Source of the DNA: a virus
DNA length: 33,871 nucleotides
Strand: one strand, 5' to 3'
IMG/VR virus record: IMGVR_UViG_3300046733_001593
Location: 1 to 33,871 of that record
Shown in pieces: positions 23,141-31,369 of the stretch. The position numbers were made by a program, and so were the translations under genes. Within the stretch, counting starts at the first letter, position 1, and every line of letters begins with the position of its first letter. Under the pieces are notes generated by a model. That model saw only the letters and a list, made by a program, of their open reading frames with translations, did not search any database and was not told the DNA's origin.

Positions 23141-23514
23141 TGTATACATACCACGCCACATTAGATAGAGTAGTAGATGGAGATACAGTAGACGCCTTAG
23201 TAGATTTAGGATTCGATACTTGGAAAAAAGTTAGAATTAGAATGATGGGGATGGATGCTTGGGAATCTAGAACTCGAAATAAAGAAGAAAAGAAAAAAGG
23301 ATTAGCAGCTAAAGCTCGCTTAATTGAAATTCTGAATGAAAATGAAAATAAATTTATTTTAGTATCTCATGGAGTAGGAAAATATGGTCGTTGTTTAGGT
23401 GAAATTTATGTTGAAAACACCTATAATGACAACCCAAATCTACCAGAAATAAGTGTAAATAAAATTTTAATTAACGAAGGCCACGCTAAAGAATATTACG
23501 GAGGAAAACGATGA
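23140..23514 (+). CDS. Staphylococcal nuclease-like (SNase) protein
   Basis: 124 residues. The family order is clear: RVVDGDTVDALVDLGF, RIRMMGMDAWESR with the catalytic-region Arg, Asp and Glu, a Lys-rich helix (KEEKKKGLAAKARL), and GKYGRCLGEIY with the second Arg. It ends with NKILINEGHAKEYYGG, the usual terminal helix. There is no signal peptide, so it acts inside the host cell, perhaps degrading host nucleic acids while modified phage DNA is spared, which is inference. It overlaps both neighbours by 1 and 4 bases. Confidence 0.85.
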   Translation: MYTYHATLDRVVDGDTVDALVDLGFDTWKKVRIRMMGMDAWESRTRNKEEKKKGLAAKARLIEILNENENKFILVSHGVGKYGRCLGEIYVENTYNDNPNLPEISVNKILINEGHAKEYYGGKR

Positions 23515-25271
23515 CAAAAGACGGAAAACAAATTAGCTTAGGCTTTTCAGTAGGACATGATAAAGGAGCAGTTATTGTAATTGATGATAAAGTCCAAGTA
23601 GGAATTATGGAAGAAAGATTATCACGAGTAAAACGTGATCAACCTTTTAATACTGATATTCCATTATTATCAATTAATTATTGTTTAGAAACATTAAATC
23701 TTACATATGATGATGTAGATGTTTATTGTTATAATACAGCAGAAATGGACGATTTTGTTGAAGAACAATTTACTCAATATTTAGCTCAACCTTTAGATAA
23801 ACTTTTATTTGTACCTCATCACGTAGCTCATGCTTATTCTACATTTTTTGCTTCTGGATTTGATGAAGCAGCAGTAATTGTAGCTGATGCTATGGGTAAT
23901 GTTCATGATATTAATAGTAAAGCTCATGAATATTTTAAAGAAAAATATGGTGATTTACCTAAATTACCTAAGGGGTTAAAATGGGGGGAATCAATAACTT
24001 TATTTAGATTTGATAAAGGTAGTTATGATGAAGTACTTAAAAAGTGGATCAAATACCCAGAACCTTATACTTATAAAGATGAAGAACTTTCTATAGGCTG
24101 CATGTATGCTCAAGGAACAATGCAGTTAACTTATGATGAAAAAACATCTAATTGGCAAGCTGGTAAGTTAATGGGTTTAGCTTCATATGCAGATCCTAAA
24201 TGGTTAGCAAAACAAGAATTTATTGCTACTATTAAAGAAGATGAAAGTGGAGAAATTGTAGATTTTTTTATTCCTGGAACCCAAATATATCCTGGAGTAA
24301 CTTATAAAGCTGATTTTAAACGTAAATCAAATGTAGCAGGTATTTACCAACGTGAACAAGTCCGTTTAACTACTATGCTAGCTAAATATGTAAAACAACT
24401 TACAGGACTAGATAAAGTATGTTGTTCAGGAGGTTCTTTTCTTAATTGTAATGCTAATGAAGCAATTATTAAATCTGGGTTGTTTAAAGAATGTTATTTT
24501 ACTCCCCCAGCAGATGATAGTGGTATTCCTTTAGGTGCTGCTTTTTATGGTAAACATTTCCTTAATGAATGGAAACCTATTGAGAATAATCCTTTTATGA
24601 GTCCATATTTTGGAAAAACTTATACTAAAAATGATATTGTAAAAGACATCCAAACATACATTAAAGAAGAACAATCTGAGTTTTTTAAATATAATAATAT
24701 TATTTATTTTAATACTAGGGAAGAAAGAAACCGATATATTAGTGAATTACTTTTAGAAGATAAACCTATTGGTTTATTACAAGGAGGATCTGAAATTGGT
24801 CCTCGAGCATTAGGTAATAGAAGTATTATAGCAAATCCTTCCTCAATTTGGATGAAAGATTATATTAATCATGAAATCAAAAAACGTGAATGGTATCGAC
24901 CATTTGCTCCCTCAGTCTTATTTGAAAAACAAAGTGATGTATTTGATTTAGATATTTTTTCCCCATATATGCTAGTCACAGCATATTGTAAAAATGAATG
25001 GAAAGAAATAATCCCTTCAGTAGTTCATATTGATGGAACTTCAAGATATCAATCAGTGACTTCTGAAATGAACAAATCTTATTATGATTTAATTAATGCA
25101 TTTTATGAAGCAAGTAGTATTCCCTTAGTATTAAATACTTCATTTAATGGTCCTGGAGAACCAATAGTTGAAACTCCTTTAGATGCTATTAAAAGTTATG
25201 TAAAAAATGGATTACCTGTTTTAGTATTAGAAAATGTAGTTATTGAAAAAAAAGATTATAGAATTCACTAA
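23511..25271 (+). CDS. Carbamoyltransferase, NodU/CmcH/TobZ family
   Basis: 586 residues, the full two-domain length. The N-terminal Kae1-like domain starts SLGFSVGHDKGAVIVID, with VPHHVAHAYSTFF supplying metal-binding histidines and VCCSGGSFLNCNAN and DDSGIPLGAA completing the nucleotide site. The C-terminal YrdC-like part has GSEIGPRALGNRSI, REWYRPFAPS and VLNTSFNGPGEPIVETP. The family moves a carbamoyl group from carbamoyl phosphate, through carbamoyl-AMP, to a hydroxyl or amine of a small molecule or nucleoside. Phage homologues are known, mostly with unknown substrates. Its place among preQ0 genes makes a modified nucleobase a good candidate substrate, which is inference. Confidence 0.9.
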   Translation: MTKDGKQISLGFSVGHDKGAVIVIDDKVQVGIMEERLSRVKRDQPFNTDIPLLSINYCLETLNLTYDDVDVYCYNTAEMDDFVEEQFTQYLAQPLDKLLFVPHHVAHAYSTFFASGFDEAAVIVADAMGNVHDINSKAHEYFKEKYGDLPKLPKGLKWGESITLFRFDKGSYDEVLKKWIKYPEPYTYKDEELSIGCMYAQGTMQLTYDEKTSNWQAGKLMGLASYADPKWLAKQEFIATIKEDESGEIVDFFIPGTQIYPGVTYKADFKRKSNVAGIYQREQVRLTTMLAKYVKQLTGLDKVCCSGGSFLNCNANEAIIKSGLFKECYFTPPADDSGIPLGAAFYGKHFLNEWKPIENNPFMSPYFGKTYTKNDIVKDIQTYIKEEQSEFFKYNNIIYFNTREERNRYISELLLEDKPIGLLQGGSEIGPRALGNRSIIANPSSIWMKDYINHEIKKREWYRPFAPSVLFEKQSDVFDLDIFSPYMLVTAYCKNEWKEIIPSVVHIDGTSRYQSVTSEMNKSYYDLINAFYEASSIPLVLNTSFNGPGEPIVETPLDAIKSYVKNGLPVLVLENVVIEKKDYRIH

Positions 25272-25654
25272 TGCAATTAATATCAACTCACCCAATTAAG
25301 AAATCAGATTTAGGCTTCCATGCTAATTTATTTGGAGGAAAATTATTGGCTTGGTTAGATGCATCTGCCGCTGCCTTTGCTATGGAAGTATGTGATACTC
25401 CTCGAATGGTTACTGTAAAAATAGATGAATGTATTTTTAAAAAAGCAGCTAAAGAAGGACAAATGATTAAAATCTATGGAAAAGTAGATAAAATAGGAAC
25501 TACATCAATTAAAATGTATATGGAAGCACGTTCCCATAATGTATATTCAGGAAAACAAAGTATTATATTATCTACTAATATTAAATTTGTAAGAATAGAT
25601 GAAGATGGGGAACCAATTCCAATTGCTGAACGAGTTAAAAATAAATTTAAATGA
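25271..25654 (+). CDS. Hotdog-fold acyl-CoA thioesterase-like protein
   Basis: 127 residues. The motif DLGFHANLFGGKLLAWLDASAAAFA matches the start of YciA/ACOT-type hotdog thioesterases, where the Asp after the Leu-Trp-Leu turn is catalytic. It is followed by strands VTVKIDECIFKKAAKEGQ and IKIYGKVDKIGTTSIKMYMEA. It would hydrolyse acyl-CoA or a related thioester in the cytoplasm. The substrate cannot be read. It is unusual as a phage gene. It overlaps the carbamoyltransferase by 1 base and the phosphoribosyltransferase by 4 bases, so the three are likely made together. Confidence 0.8.
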   Translation: MQLISTHPIKKSDLGFHANLFGGKLLAWLDASAAAFAMEVCDTPRMVTVKIDECIFKKAAKEGQMIKIYGKVDKIGTTSIKMYMEARSHNVYSGKQSIILSTNIKFVRIDEDGEPIPIAERVKNKFK

Positions 25655-26154
25655 AAGAATTAATTACATCTAAGGATATAGATATCCAAACAAAAATTAT
25701 TGGTAAACAAATATCAGATGATCATAGAGGTGATAAAACACCCATTGTAATGGTTGGGTTACTTAACGGTTGTTTCGCGTTCTATAGTGATTTAGTACGA
25801 TCTATGCCAATTGACGTGGAATGTGATTTTATGCGCGTTAAATCGTATGTAAACCGCAAACAAGGCGACATACAGATCACTAAGGACTTAGAAACACGTA
25901 TTAAAGGTAAACATGTTTATATTGTAGATGACATTTATGATACTGGAAATACTATGAAAGCTGTTATTGAATATTTAGAAGTTAAAAAACCATCTTCAAT
26001 TTCTATAGTATCTTTAATAGCCAGAGATACTTCACCAATTCCAGAACAAAAATCATACCATGCTTTTACAATTGGTGATGAATGGATTGTTGGGATGGGG
26101 ATGGATTCAGAAAAAGGTCTACATAGAAATTTAAAATCAATTTGGGCTCTATAA
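25651..26154 (+). CDS. hpt: Purine phosphoribosyltransferase, HPRT-like
   Basis: 167 residues, a typical HPRT length. The PRPP-binding motif VDDIYDTGNT is at 92-101. Also present are VMVGLLNGCFAFYSDL near residue 34, the pyrophosphate-loop region, and a C-terminal WIVGMGMDSEKGLHRNL that corresponds to the purine-binding hood. It salvages hypoxanthine or guanine to the nucleotide, or perhaps handles a deazapurine, which is inference from location next to preQ0 genes. Bases about 25740-25890 use GCG, CGC, TCG and AAC codons unlike the rest. A promoter for folE overlaps its 3' end. Confidence 0.83.
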   Translation: MKELITSKDIDIQTKIIGKQISDDHRGDKTPIVMVGLLNGCFAFYSDLVRSMPIDVECDFMRVKSYVNRKQGDIQITKDLETRIKGKHVYIVDDIYDTGNTMKAVIEYLEVKKPSSISIVSLIARDTSPIPEQKSYHAFTIGDEWIVGMGMDSEKGLHRNLKSIWAL

Positions 26155-26170
26155 ATAGGGTTCGTATATT
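26142..26170 (+). promoter_or_regulatory. Promoter, TTGG-N19-TATATT, overlapping the HPRT gene end
   Basis: TTGG at 26142-26145, inside the last codons of the phosphoribosyltransferase, and TATATT at 26165-26170 are 19 bases apart, with GTTCG before the TATATT. AGTTATAA follows at 26182-26189, then ATG 26193. A T4-late-like TATAAATA also lies at 26150-26157 but could be chance. Confidence 0.7.
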
Positions 26171-26192
26171 AATATAAAATAAGTTATAATAC

Positions 26193-26888
26193 ATGGAAAA
26201 CAAACGTAGGAAAGTACACGAGGAATTAGAAGTAGTAAAAGTGGGGTTTGCTAATGGAGTAGCACCTGGTTTCCCTTTTACTGATAAGGAAAAGTTATCA
26301 ATGATTGATGAAGCAGAAGAAGCTTATGGTAAGTTTCTTGATGCTCTGAAATGTGATTGGCGTAATGATCCTAATTCAATGGAAACCCCAAGACGCGTAG
26401 CTAAAGCATATGTAAATGATTTATGGGCTGGTAGATATACAGCAATGTCTCCTATTACTTCATTCCCTTCAGATGGATATGATGGAGTAATTATTGAACG
26501 TAACATTCCTCTTACATCTATGTGTTCACACCACCACCAAACAATTGGGGGAGTAGTTCATATTGGTTATATTGCCGGTGAAGAAGGTCAAGTAATTGGT
26601 TTATCAAAACTAAATAGAATTGTAGAATTATTTGGACGTAGAGGTGCTATCCAAGAACAACTAACATCAGCTATTCATAATGCTGTAAGTAAAATTACTG
26701 AAGGTAATAAAGGTGTTATTGTTACAATTGTAGGTACTCATAACTGTGTATCTTGTAGAGGTGTAAAACATCAAGGTGCTGCTATGGTTACTACTAAAGC
26801 ATCAGGGGCGTTTAGAGATGATACAAATCAAGCAAGAAAAGAATTTTTTGATAGTTTAAAAATTAATAACGGAGGACATAATATATAA
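26193..26888 (+). CDS. folE: GTP cyclohydrolase I
   Basis: 231 residues. The zinc ligands are intact: Cys111 and His114 in TSMCSHHHQTIGG, and Cys185 in GTHNCVSCRGVKH. VIGLSKLNRIVELFGRR is the usual core helix, and TPRRVAKAY lies near the start. It turns GTP into dihydroneopterin triphosphate, the first step to both preQ0 and folate. In this operon it feeds QueD. It has its own promoter, which would let precursor supply be raised separately. In contrast to QueC and QueD, it keeps its canonical metal site. Confidence 0.94.
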   Translation: MENKRRKVHEELEVVKVGFANGVAPGFPFTDKEKLSMIDEAEEAYGKFLDALKCDWRNDPNSMETPRRVAKAYVNDLWAGRYTAMSPITSFPSDGYDGVIIERNIPLTSMCSHHHQTIGGVVHIGYIAGEEGQVIGLSKLNRIVELFGRRGAIQEQLTSAIHNAVSKITEGNKGVIVTIVGTHNCVSCRGVKHQGAAMVTTKASGAFRDDTNQARKEFFDSLKINNGGHNI

Positions 26889-26911
26889 TATTTATTACCA
26901 AAATTAATACT

Positions 26912-27211
26912 ATGCTTTATTTAAGATTAAACGAATCAAATCAAATTATTATCTGTGATCAATCAAATGGTCAAGTAGAAACCATGGATTGTGAATATAC
27001 AGTAGCATCAGTTGAAGGAAGTGAAATTAAACTATGGGGAGCTTCGGATGACTGTGGTTTCATTGATAGTACAAAATTCCATTTCCCTTCAGTTAGTCTT
27101 CCTAACTCTGAAGATATAGAGAATGATCAATTATCATCTCGTATTAACGATGCTGTAAGTTTTCTAGAAGGACAAGGTTGTAAAGTTTATAAAAACGATC
27201 AACAACTTTAA
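26912..27211 (+). CDS. Hypothetical protein
   Basis: 99 residues, 23 bases after folE. Beta-rich first part (MLYLRLNESNQIIICDQSNG, then EIKLWGASDDCGF) and a helical C-terminus (SSRINDAVSFLEGQGCKVY). Four cysteines are spread without a clear metal motif. No domain is recognised. A strong terminator hairpin follows 22 bases after the stop, so this gene ends the folE transcript. Role unknown. Confidence 0.6.
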   Translation: MLYLRLNESNQIIICDQSNGQVETMDCEYTVASVEGSEIKLWGASDDCGFIDSTKFHFPSVSLPNSEDIENDQLSSRINDAVSFLEGQGCKVYKNDQQL

Positions 27212-27233
27212 TAAAAGTTTTTAGTTATTTTAA

Positions 27234-27262
27234 AAAGGAGGTTGGTTTATCCAATCTCCTTT
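27234..27262 (+). terminator. Strong hairpin terminator that contains a promoter element
   Basis: Arms 27234-27245 and 27251-27262 form a 12-bp stem with one G-T wobble and a 5-base loop (AAAGGAG at the base with CTCCTTT). The TTGG at 27242-27245 in the upper stem is also the upstream element of the next promoter. It separates the folE and polymerase transcripts. Confidence 0.7.
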
Positions 27263-27270
27263 CTTATATT
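27242..27270 (+). promoter_or_regulatory. Promoter, TTGG-N19-TATATT, inside hairpin, with TTGG-N5-CCAA
   Basis: TTGG at 27242-27245 and TATATT at 27265-27270, 19 bases apart. TTGG-TTTAT-CCAA is the hairpin tip. The leader ends AAAAAGTTATG at the ATG 27294. Confidence 0.65.
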
Positions 27271-27293
27271 GTATCAAAATAAAATAAAAAGTT

Positions 27294-27908
27294 ATGACAA
27301 AATTTGAAGAAGAAATAGAAGTAATTCTATTAAATAGTTTAGGTACTCTAAATTCATTTAGAGATAGGGATCAACTTAGTATGATACCAGAAAGTGAATG
27401 GGCTCAAATTACTGCTAAAAAAATAGCAGAACAATTTAAGGGTAATTATGTCCCATTTGTAAGTGAAGTAGAAACATTTAACGCCACAATGGGTAAACCT
27501 AATAACTATGAGCCGATTATACCAGAGAAAAAAGAATGGATGTTTGTTTATGATTTCATCCTTGAAGAACTTGAAGAGTACAAACACGCTTGTGAAACAG
27601 GAGACATTGTTGAGATTCTTGATGCTTTATGTGACATTGCCTACGTCTCGATTGGTAACGGAGCTATGTTACATGGTCTTAAGGATAAGTTATGGGACGC
27701 CTATCAAGAAGTACAAGCGTCGAATATGTCGAAGGCTTGTATTAGTGAAGAGGAAGCACAACAAACAGTGGAAAGACGTTCCCAGGAACAAAATGAACCG
27801 TGTCACTATGAAAAGGTTGGAGAATATTATATTGTCTATAGAACACGTGACAAAAAAGTTATGAAAAACATCAATTATTTTAGACCGGACCTTAAAAAAT
27901 TCTTTTAA
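27294..27908 (+). CDS. MazG-like nucleotide pyrophosphohydrolase
   Basis: 204 residues. The all-alpha pyrophosphatase signature appears as ILEELEEYKHACETGD, followed by EILDALCDIAYVSIG, giving the ExxE and DxxxD metal-binding pairs. SNMSKACISEEEAQQT matches the end of the fold. A further C-terminal part (about 165-204) has a YEKVGEYYIVYRTRDKKV beta hairpin common in phage members. It would cleave an NTP or (p)ppGpp-like substrate to a monophosphate. Bases about 27480-27800 are richer in GC with unusual codons. The stop shares one base with the polymerase start. Confidence 0.82.
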   Translation: MTKFEEEIEVILLNSLGTLNSFRDRDQLSMIPESEWAQITAKKIAEQFKGNYVPFVSEVETFNATMGKPNNYEPIIPEKKEWMFVYDFILEELEEYKHACETGDIVEILDALCDIAYVSIGNGAMLHGLKDKLWDAYQEVQASNMSKACISEEEAQQTVERRSQEQNEPCHYEKVGEYYIVYRTRDKKVMKNINYFRPDLKKFF

Positions 27909-30589
27909 TGTATCAATCAATTTTCTATGATAGAAGCGACTATGTCTATTATCTTAGGGATGACAAACATGGTTGGAAGAAAAATTTCAAATATGATCCT
28001 ACTAGATATCAATTAGACCCTGATGGAGATTTAAAAACAATATTCGGCCAATCAGTTTCTGTGGCTCCAAGAGCAAAATTTAGAGATCCTAACTTCTTTG
28101 AAAATGACGTAGACAGAGATACCCGTTTACTAGTCGATTTATATTACGAATCAGATGATACTCCTTCATTTCATAATATAGTTTATTTTGATATTGAGTG
28201 TGAAATTGTTGGTGCATTAACCCCTGAAAATATTAAAGACCCTAAAGGTAAAATAACCTCAGTTGCTGTGTATGATAATAATAGTAAAAAGTACTATTGT
28301 TTGATATTGGATGAAAGTAAGAGATTAAATAAAATTAGTGGAGAAACTGAAATTGTTAGATATGATAATGAAAAAGACTTACTAAATGGTTTTCTAGATC
28401 TATGGATAAAATTAGACCCAACCATAATATCAGGATGGAACAGTCAATACTTTGATGTTCCTTACCTTTATTATAGAATGGAAAAAATTATAGGTAAAAC
28501 CCAAGCAAGCTATTTTTCACCTCTTAATAAAATAAATCCATTACAAAGAAAAGATAGGAAAACAGGTAATATTATTAATACAGTTCAATTAGGAGGTATT
28601 AATCATTTAGATTATATGCTCCTATTCCAGAAATTTATTACTAAACAAGAACCTTCTTATAGATTAGATGACATTGGTCAAAAATATGCTAAATTATCTA
28701 AAATTGAGTATGATGGAAATTTAGATCAATTATTTGAAACTGATGTTGAAAAATTTATAGAATATAATATTAGGGATGTTGAGATTTTAGTTGAATTAGA
28801 ACGTTCTCTTAAATTTATTGAATTAACAGTTAATATTTGTCACTTATGTCATACACCTTATGAGACTATATATTATTCAACTGTATTAAATGATGGGGCT
28901 ATTTTAACTTATCTAAAACGAAAAGGAATTGTATCTCCTAATAAACCTACTACTTACAATCCTAATTTAAATATAGGTAATGTAATTAAAGGGATAAAAA
29001 CAAATCCATCACTCCGCCAAAGTGAAATAGATGAGAAAATTGAAGAAGTTAAACGAACCCAAGAATATGCAGGTGGTTATCTCAAAGAACCAGTCCCTGG
29101 TTTATATGAATGGGTTATTGATCTTGATTTTACTTCATTATATCCTTCAATCATTCGTTCTCTTAATATTGGTGTTGAAACTTTAGTAGGTCGTATTGTA
29201 AATAAAAATAAATATGATAATCAATGGTCATTGAAAGAGTTAAAGGAAATGGATCCTATGACTAAAGTAACCATTGAACGATTAAATAAAGATTATACAA
29301 TCAATGCTACTGAAAATGTGCCTGTAGGATTAATAGTAAAACAAATAGAACAAGATGACCTTTTAATTTCAGCCCCTGGAGTTATTTTTCGTAAGGATAA
29401 ATCAAGTGTTGTTTGTGAAATATTAGCTGATTGGTTTGCTAAACGTGTTGAATATAAAAATAAAATGAAAAAAGCATACAAAGCAGGTGATGCTGTGCAA
29501 GGTGAATTTTATAATAAACGTCAACACGCGTATAAAATTAAACTAAATGATGTTTATGGTGTATTCGCCCAAAATGGATGGAGATACACAGATGGACATA
29601 AAATGATAAGTAAGGCTATTACATTAACTGGTCAACGATTAACCCAAGATTCTATTATTTTTGTAAATAACTGGATTAATAAACAAATGGGAACTGATAA
29701 AGATTATATTATTACATCAGATACTGATTCATTATTTGCCCAAGTAAAAGATCTTATTGTTTATAGAAACCCAGAACTAGCTAATGCTGATAGGGAAACC
29801 ATTGTAGAGGAAACATTAAAAGTTGCTGAAGAAATTCAAGAATTAGCTAATAAGCATCTTCATGAAATGGCTCAAGAATTATTCAATATCAAATATCCAG
29901 ATGAACCTCATTATTTTGAGTTAAAACAAGAAGTTGTACTTGAAAGGGGATATTTCTCAGGCAAACGTAGATATGCTCAATTTATTGTAAATAAAGAAGG
30001 AATTCCAACTGAAGAGTTAGATATGAAAGGTTTAGATCTAATGAAGTCTAACTTCCCTCCATTATTTAAAAAGTTTGGAGAACATATCCTTACTGAAATT
30101 ATGTTTGGTAAAGAAAAAGCTGATATTGATAGACAAGTTCTTGATTTTAGAGAATCACTTAGAACAGTAGGTTGGAAAGAAATACTAAAACCCACAGGAC
30201 TAAAGAAAATGAGGGAGTATATTGCTTCCCCTCCCAAATCAGGTGAAATATTTTCTCGTTTAGGATTAAAATGTCCTATTAATACCAAATCAGCAATTTT
30301 TTATAATGATATCCTTAAATTTAAAGGATTAGATAAAAAGTTCCCTATATTTCAAGTTGGAGATAAAATGTATATTGCGTATCTTAAAGAGAATCCATAT
30401 AGAATAGATACTATTGGATTTAATGGATATAATGATCCTCCTGAAATTATGGATTTTATTGAAAAATATATTGATAGAGATGGAATATTTGACTCAGTAA
30501 TTAAGAATAAATTAGAAAACGTATACCAAGACATTAATTGGGGAATGCCAGTATTTAATAGAAAGATAAATAATATTTTTAAGTTTTAA
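27908..30589 (+). CDS. 43: Family B DNA polymerase, T4 gp43-like
   Basis: 893 residues, against 898 in T4 gp43. The exonuclease motif I is FDIECE (Asp95, Glu97), and exo III-like text YNIRDVEILVELE lies near 285. Polymerase motif A is DLDFTSLYPSI (Asp407), motif B is KLNDVYGVFAQNGW, with Asn-Asp-Val where T4 has Asn-Ser-Leu, and motif C is SDTDS at 604-608 (Asp605, Asp607). It copies the phage genome, with proofreading. The C-terminus (MPVFNRKINNIFKF) would hold the clamp-binding tip, which fits the clamp gene that follows one base later. Confidence 0.94.
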   Translation: MYQSIFYDRSDYVYYLRDDKHGWKKNFKYDPTRYQLDPDGDLKTIFGQSVSVAPRAKFRDPNFFENDVDRDTRLLVDLYYESDDTPSFHNIVYFDIECEIVGALTPENIKDPKGKITSVAVYDNNSKKYYCLILDESKRLNKISGETEIVRYDNEKDLLNGFLDLWIKLDPTIISGWNSQYFDVPYLYYRMEKIIGKTQASYFSPLNKINPLQRKDRKTGNIINTVQLGGINHLDYMLLFQKFITKQEPSYRLDDIGQKYAKLSKIEYDGNLDQLFETDVEKFIEYNIRDVEILVELERSLKFIELTVNICHLCHTPYETIYYSTVLNDGAILTYLKRKGIVSPNKPTTYNPNLNIGNVIKGIKTNPSLRQSEIDEKIEEVKRTQEYAGGYLKEPVPGLYEWVIDLDFTSLYPSIIRSLNIGVETLVGRIVNKNKYDNQWSLKELKEMDPMTKVTIERLNKDYTINATENVPVGLIVKQIEQDDLLISAPGVIFRKDKSSVVCEILADWFAKRVEYKNKMKKAYKAGDAVQGEFYNKRQHAYKIKLNDVYGVFAQNGWRYTDGHKMISKAITLTGQRLTQDSIIFVNNWINKQMGTDKDYIITSDTDSLFAQVKDLIVYRNPELANADRETIVEETLKVAEEIQELANKHLHEMAQELFNIKYPDEPHYFELKQEVVLERGYFSGKRRYAQFIVNKEGIPTEELDMKGLDLMKSNFPPLFKKFGEHILTEIMFGKEKADIDRQVLDFRESLRTVGWKEILKPTGLKKMREYIASPPKSGEIFSRLGLKCPINTKSAIFYNDILKFKGLDKKFPIFQVGDKMYIAYLKENPYRIDTIGFNGYNDPPEIMDFIEKYIDRDGIFDSVIKNKLENVYQDINWGMPVFNRKINNIFKF

Positions 30590-30590
30590 T

Positions 30591-31334
30591 ATGATAGATA
30601 AATTAGATTTAGTATCAATAATTTCAAAGTATCACTTAAATGGTACTGTTGAGCAAGTACGATGGGATATAAAAAATAATACTTTAGGTATTGGTTTTAA
30701 TTCCCCCTCAAAAGATTTATTAGGAAGAATAGATTATAAAGAATTTCCTGTTGAGGATTCAGTTATAGCTATTGGTAATACTAGTCAATTAGTAAAATTA
30801 ATAGGAATTACAAATGGTTATTTAAATTTAGAATATAATAAAAAACATAAGTTAATTACCCAATTAATTATTGCTGATAATCAATATACTCTTAATTATG
30901 CTTTAGCTGATACTAATCATATCCCTGCATCTGGAGAATTAGCAGGAGAATTTGAATATACAGCAACAGCAGAAATAGATAATGAGAGTATTTCAGCTAT
31001 TGTTAAAGCAAAACAAGCACTAACTGATGCTAATACAGTTGTAATCAAATACAGCCCAAATGAAGATAATGAAGATAGAATAGAATTATGTTTTGGGGGA
31101 AATGTTCAATATTCTAATAAAGTATCATTTTACTTACAAGATGTTAATTTAGAAGACACAAATATAGATGAACATTATGATTCAAGTAGAATTAAAGAAA
31201 TAATGTATTGCAATAAAGATATGACATCAGGAAAATTAAGTTTATGTTTACAAGAAAATAAAGAACATATAAAACTTGAATTTGAAAATGATAAATTAAA
31301 AAGCACTTATTATCTTGTTTCAAAAGAAAAATAA
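30591..31334 (+). CDS. 45: Sliding clamp, T4 gp45-like
   Basis: 247 residues, against 228 for T4 gp45. No catalytic motif is expected. The pattern is clamp-like: KEFPVEDSVIAIGNTSQLVKLIG near 50-75, a central linker with IPASGELAGEF, a second domain from ISAIVKAKQAL, and a last section of beta strands (GKLSLCLQENKEHIKLEFEN, ending STYYLVSKEK) resembling the gp45 C-terminus. It directly follows the polymerase gene and would tether it to DNA as a trimeric ring. Sequence identity to T4 is low by eye. The identification rests on length, layout and neighbour. Confidence 0.7.
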   Translation: MIDKLDLVSIISKYHLNGTVEQVRWDIKNNTLGIGFNSPSKDLLGRIDYKEFPVEDSVIAIGNTSQLVKLIGITNGYLNLEYNKKHKLITQLIIADNQYTLNYALADTNHIPASGELAGEFEYTATAEIDNESISAIVKAKQALTDANTVVIKYSPNEDNEDRIELCFGGNVQYSNKVSFYLQDVNLEDTNIDEHYDSSRIKEIMYCNKDMTSGKLSLCLQENKEHIKLEFENDKLKSTYYLVSKEK

Positions 31335-31343
31335 TTATATATT
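31315..31343 (+). promoter_or_regulatory. Promoter, TTGT-N19-TATATT
   Basis: TTGT at 31315-31318, inside the clamp gene, and TATATT at 31338-31343, 19 bases apart. Transcription would begin close to the inverted-repeat arm at 31350-31369, so that arm would be at the 5' end of the hsp20 mRNA. Confidence 0.55.
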
Positions 31344-31349
31344 TATAAT

Positions 31350-31369
31350 AAACGACCTTAGGGCACAAT
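31350..31369 (+). repeat. 5' arm of a long-range inverted repeat flanking hsp20
   Basis: The 20 bases pair completely with 31839-31859 when one base (T31849) is bulged and one G-T wobble (31354 with 31855) is allowed. The core GGGCACAAT / ATTGTGCCC is perfect. The arm lies between the promoter and the hsp20 gene. Confidence 0.75.

Noticed and set aside
26150-26157. T4 late promoter-like TATAAATA (also at 31888-31895)
   Set aside because: Two copies are expected easily in AT-rich DNA, both overlap the better TTGG-N19-TATATT promoters, and none lies before the virion or lysis genes.
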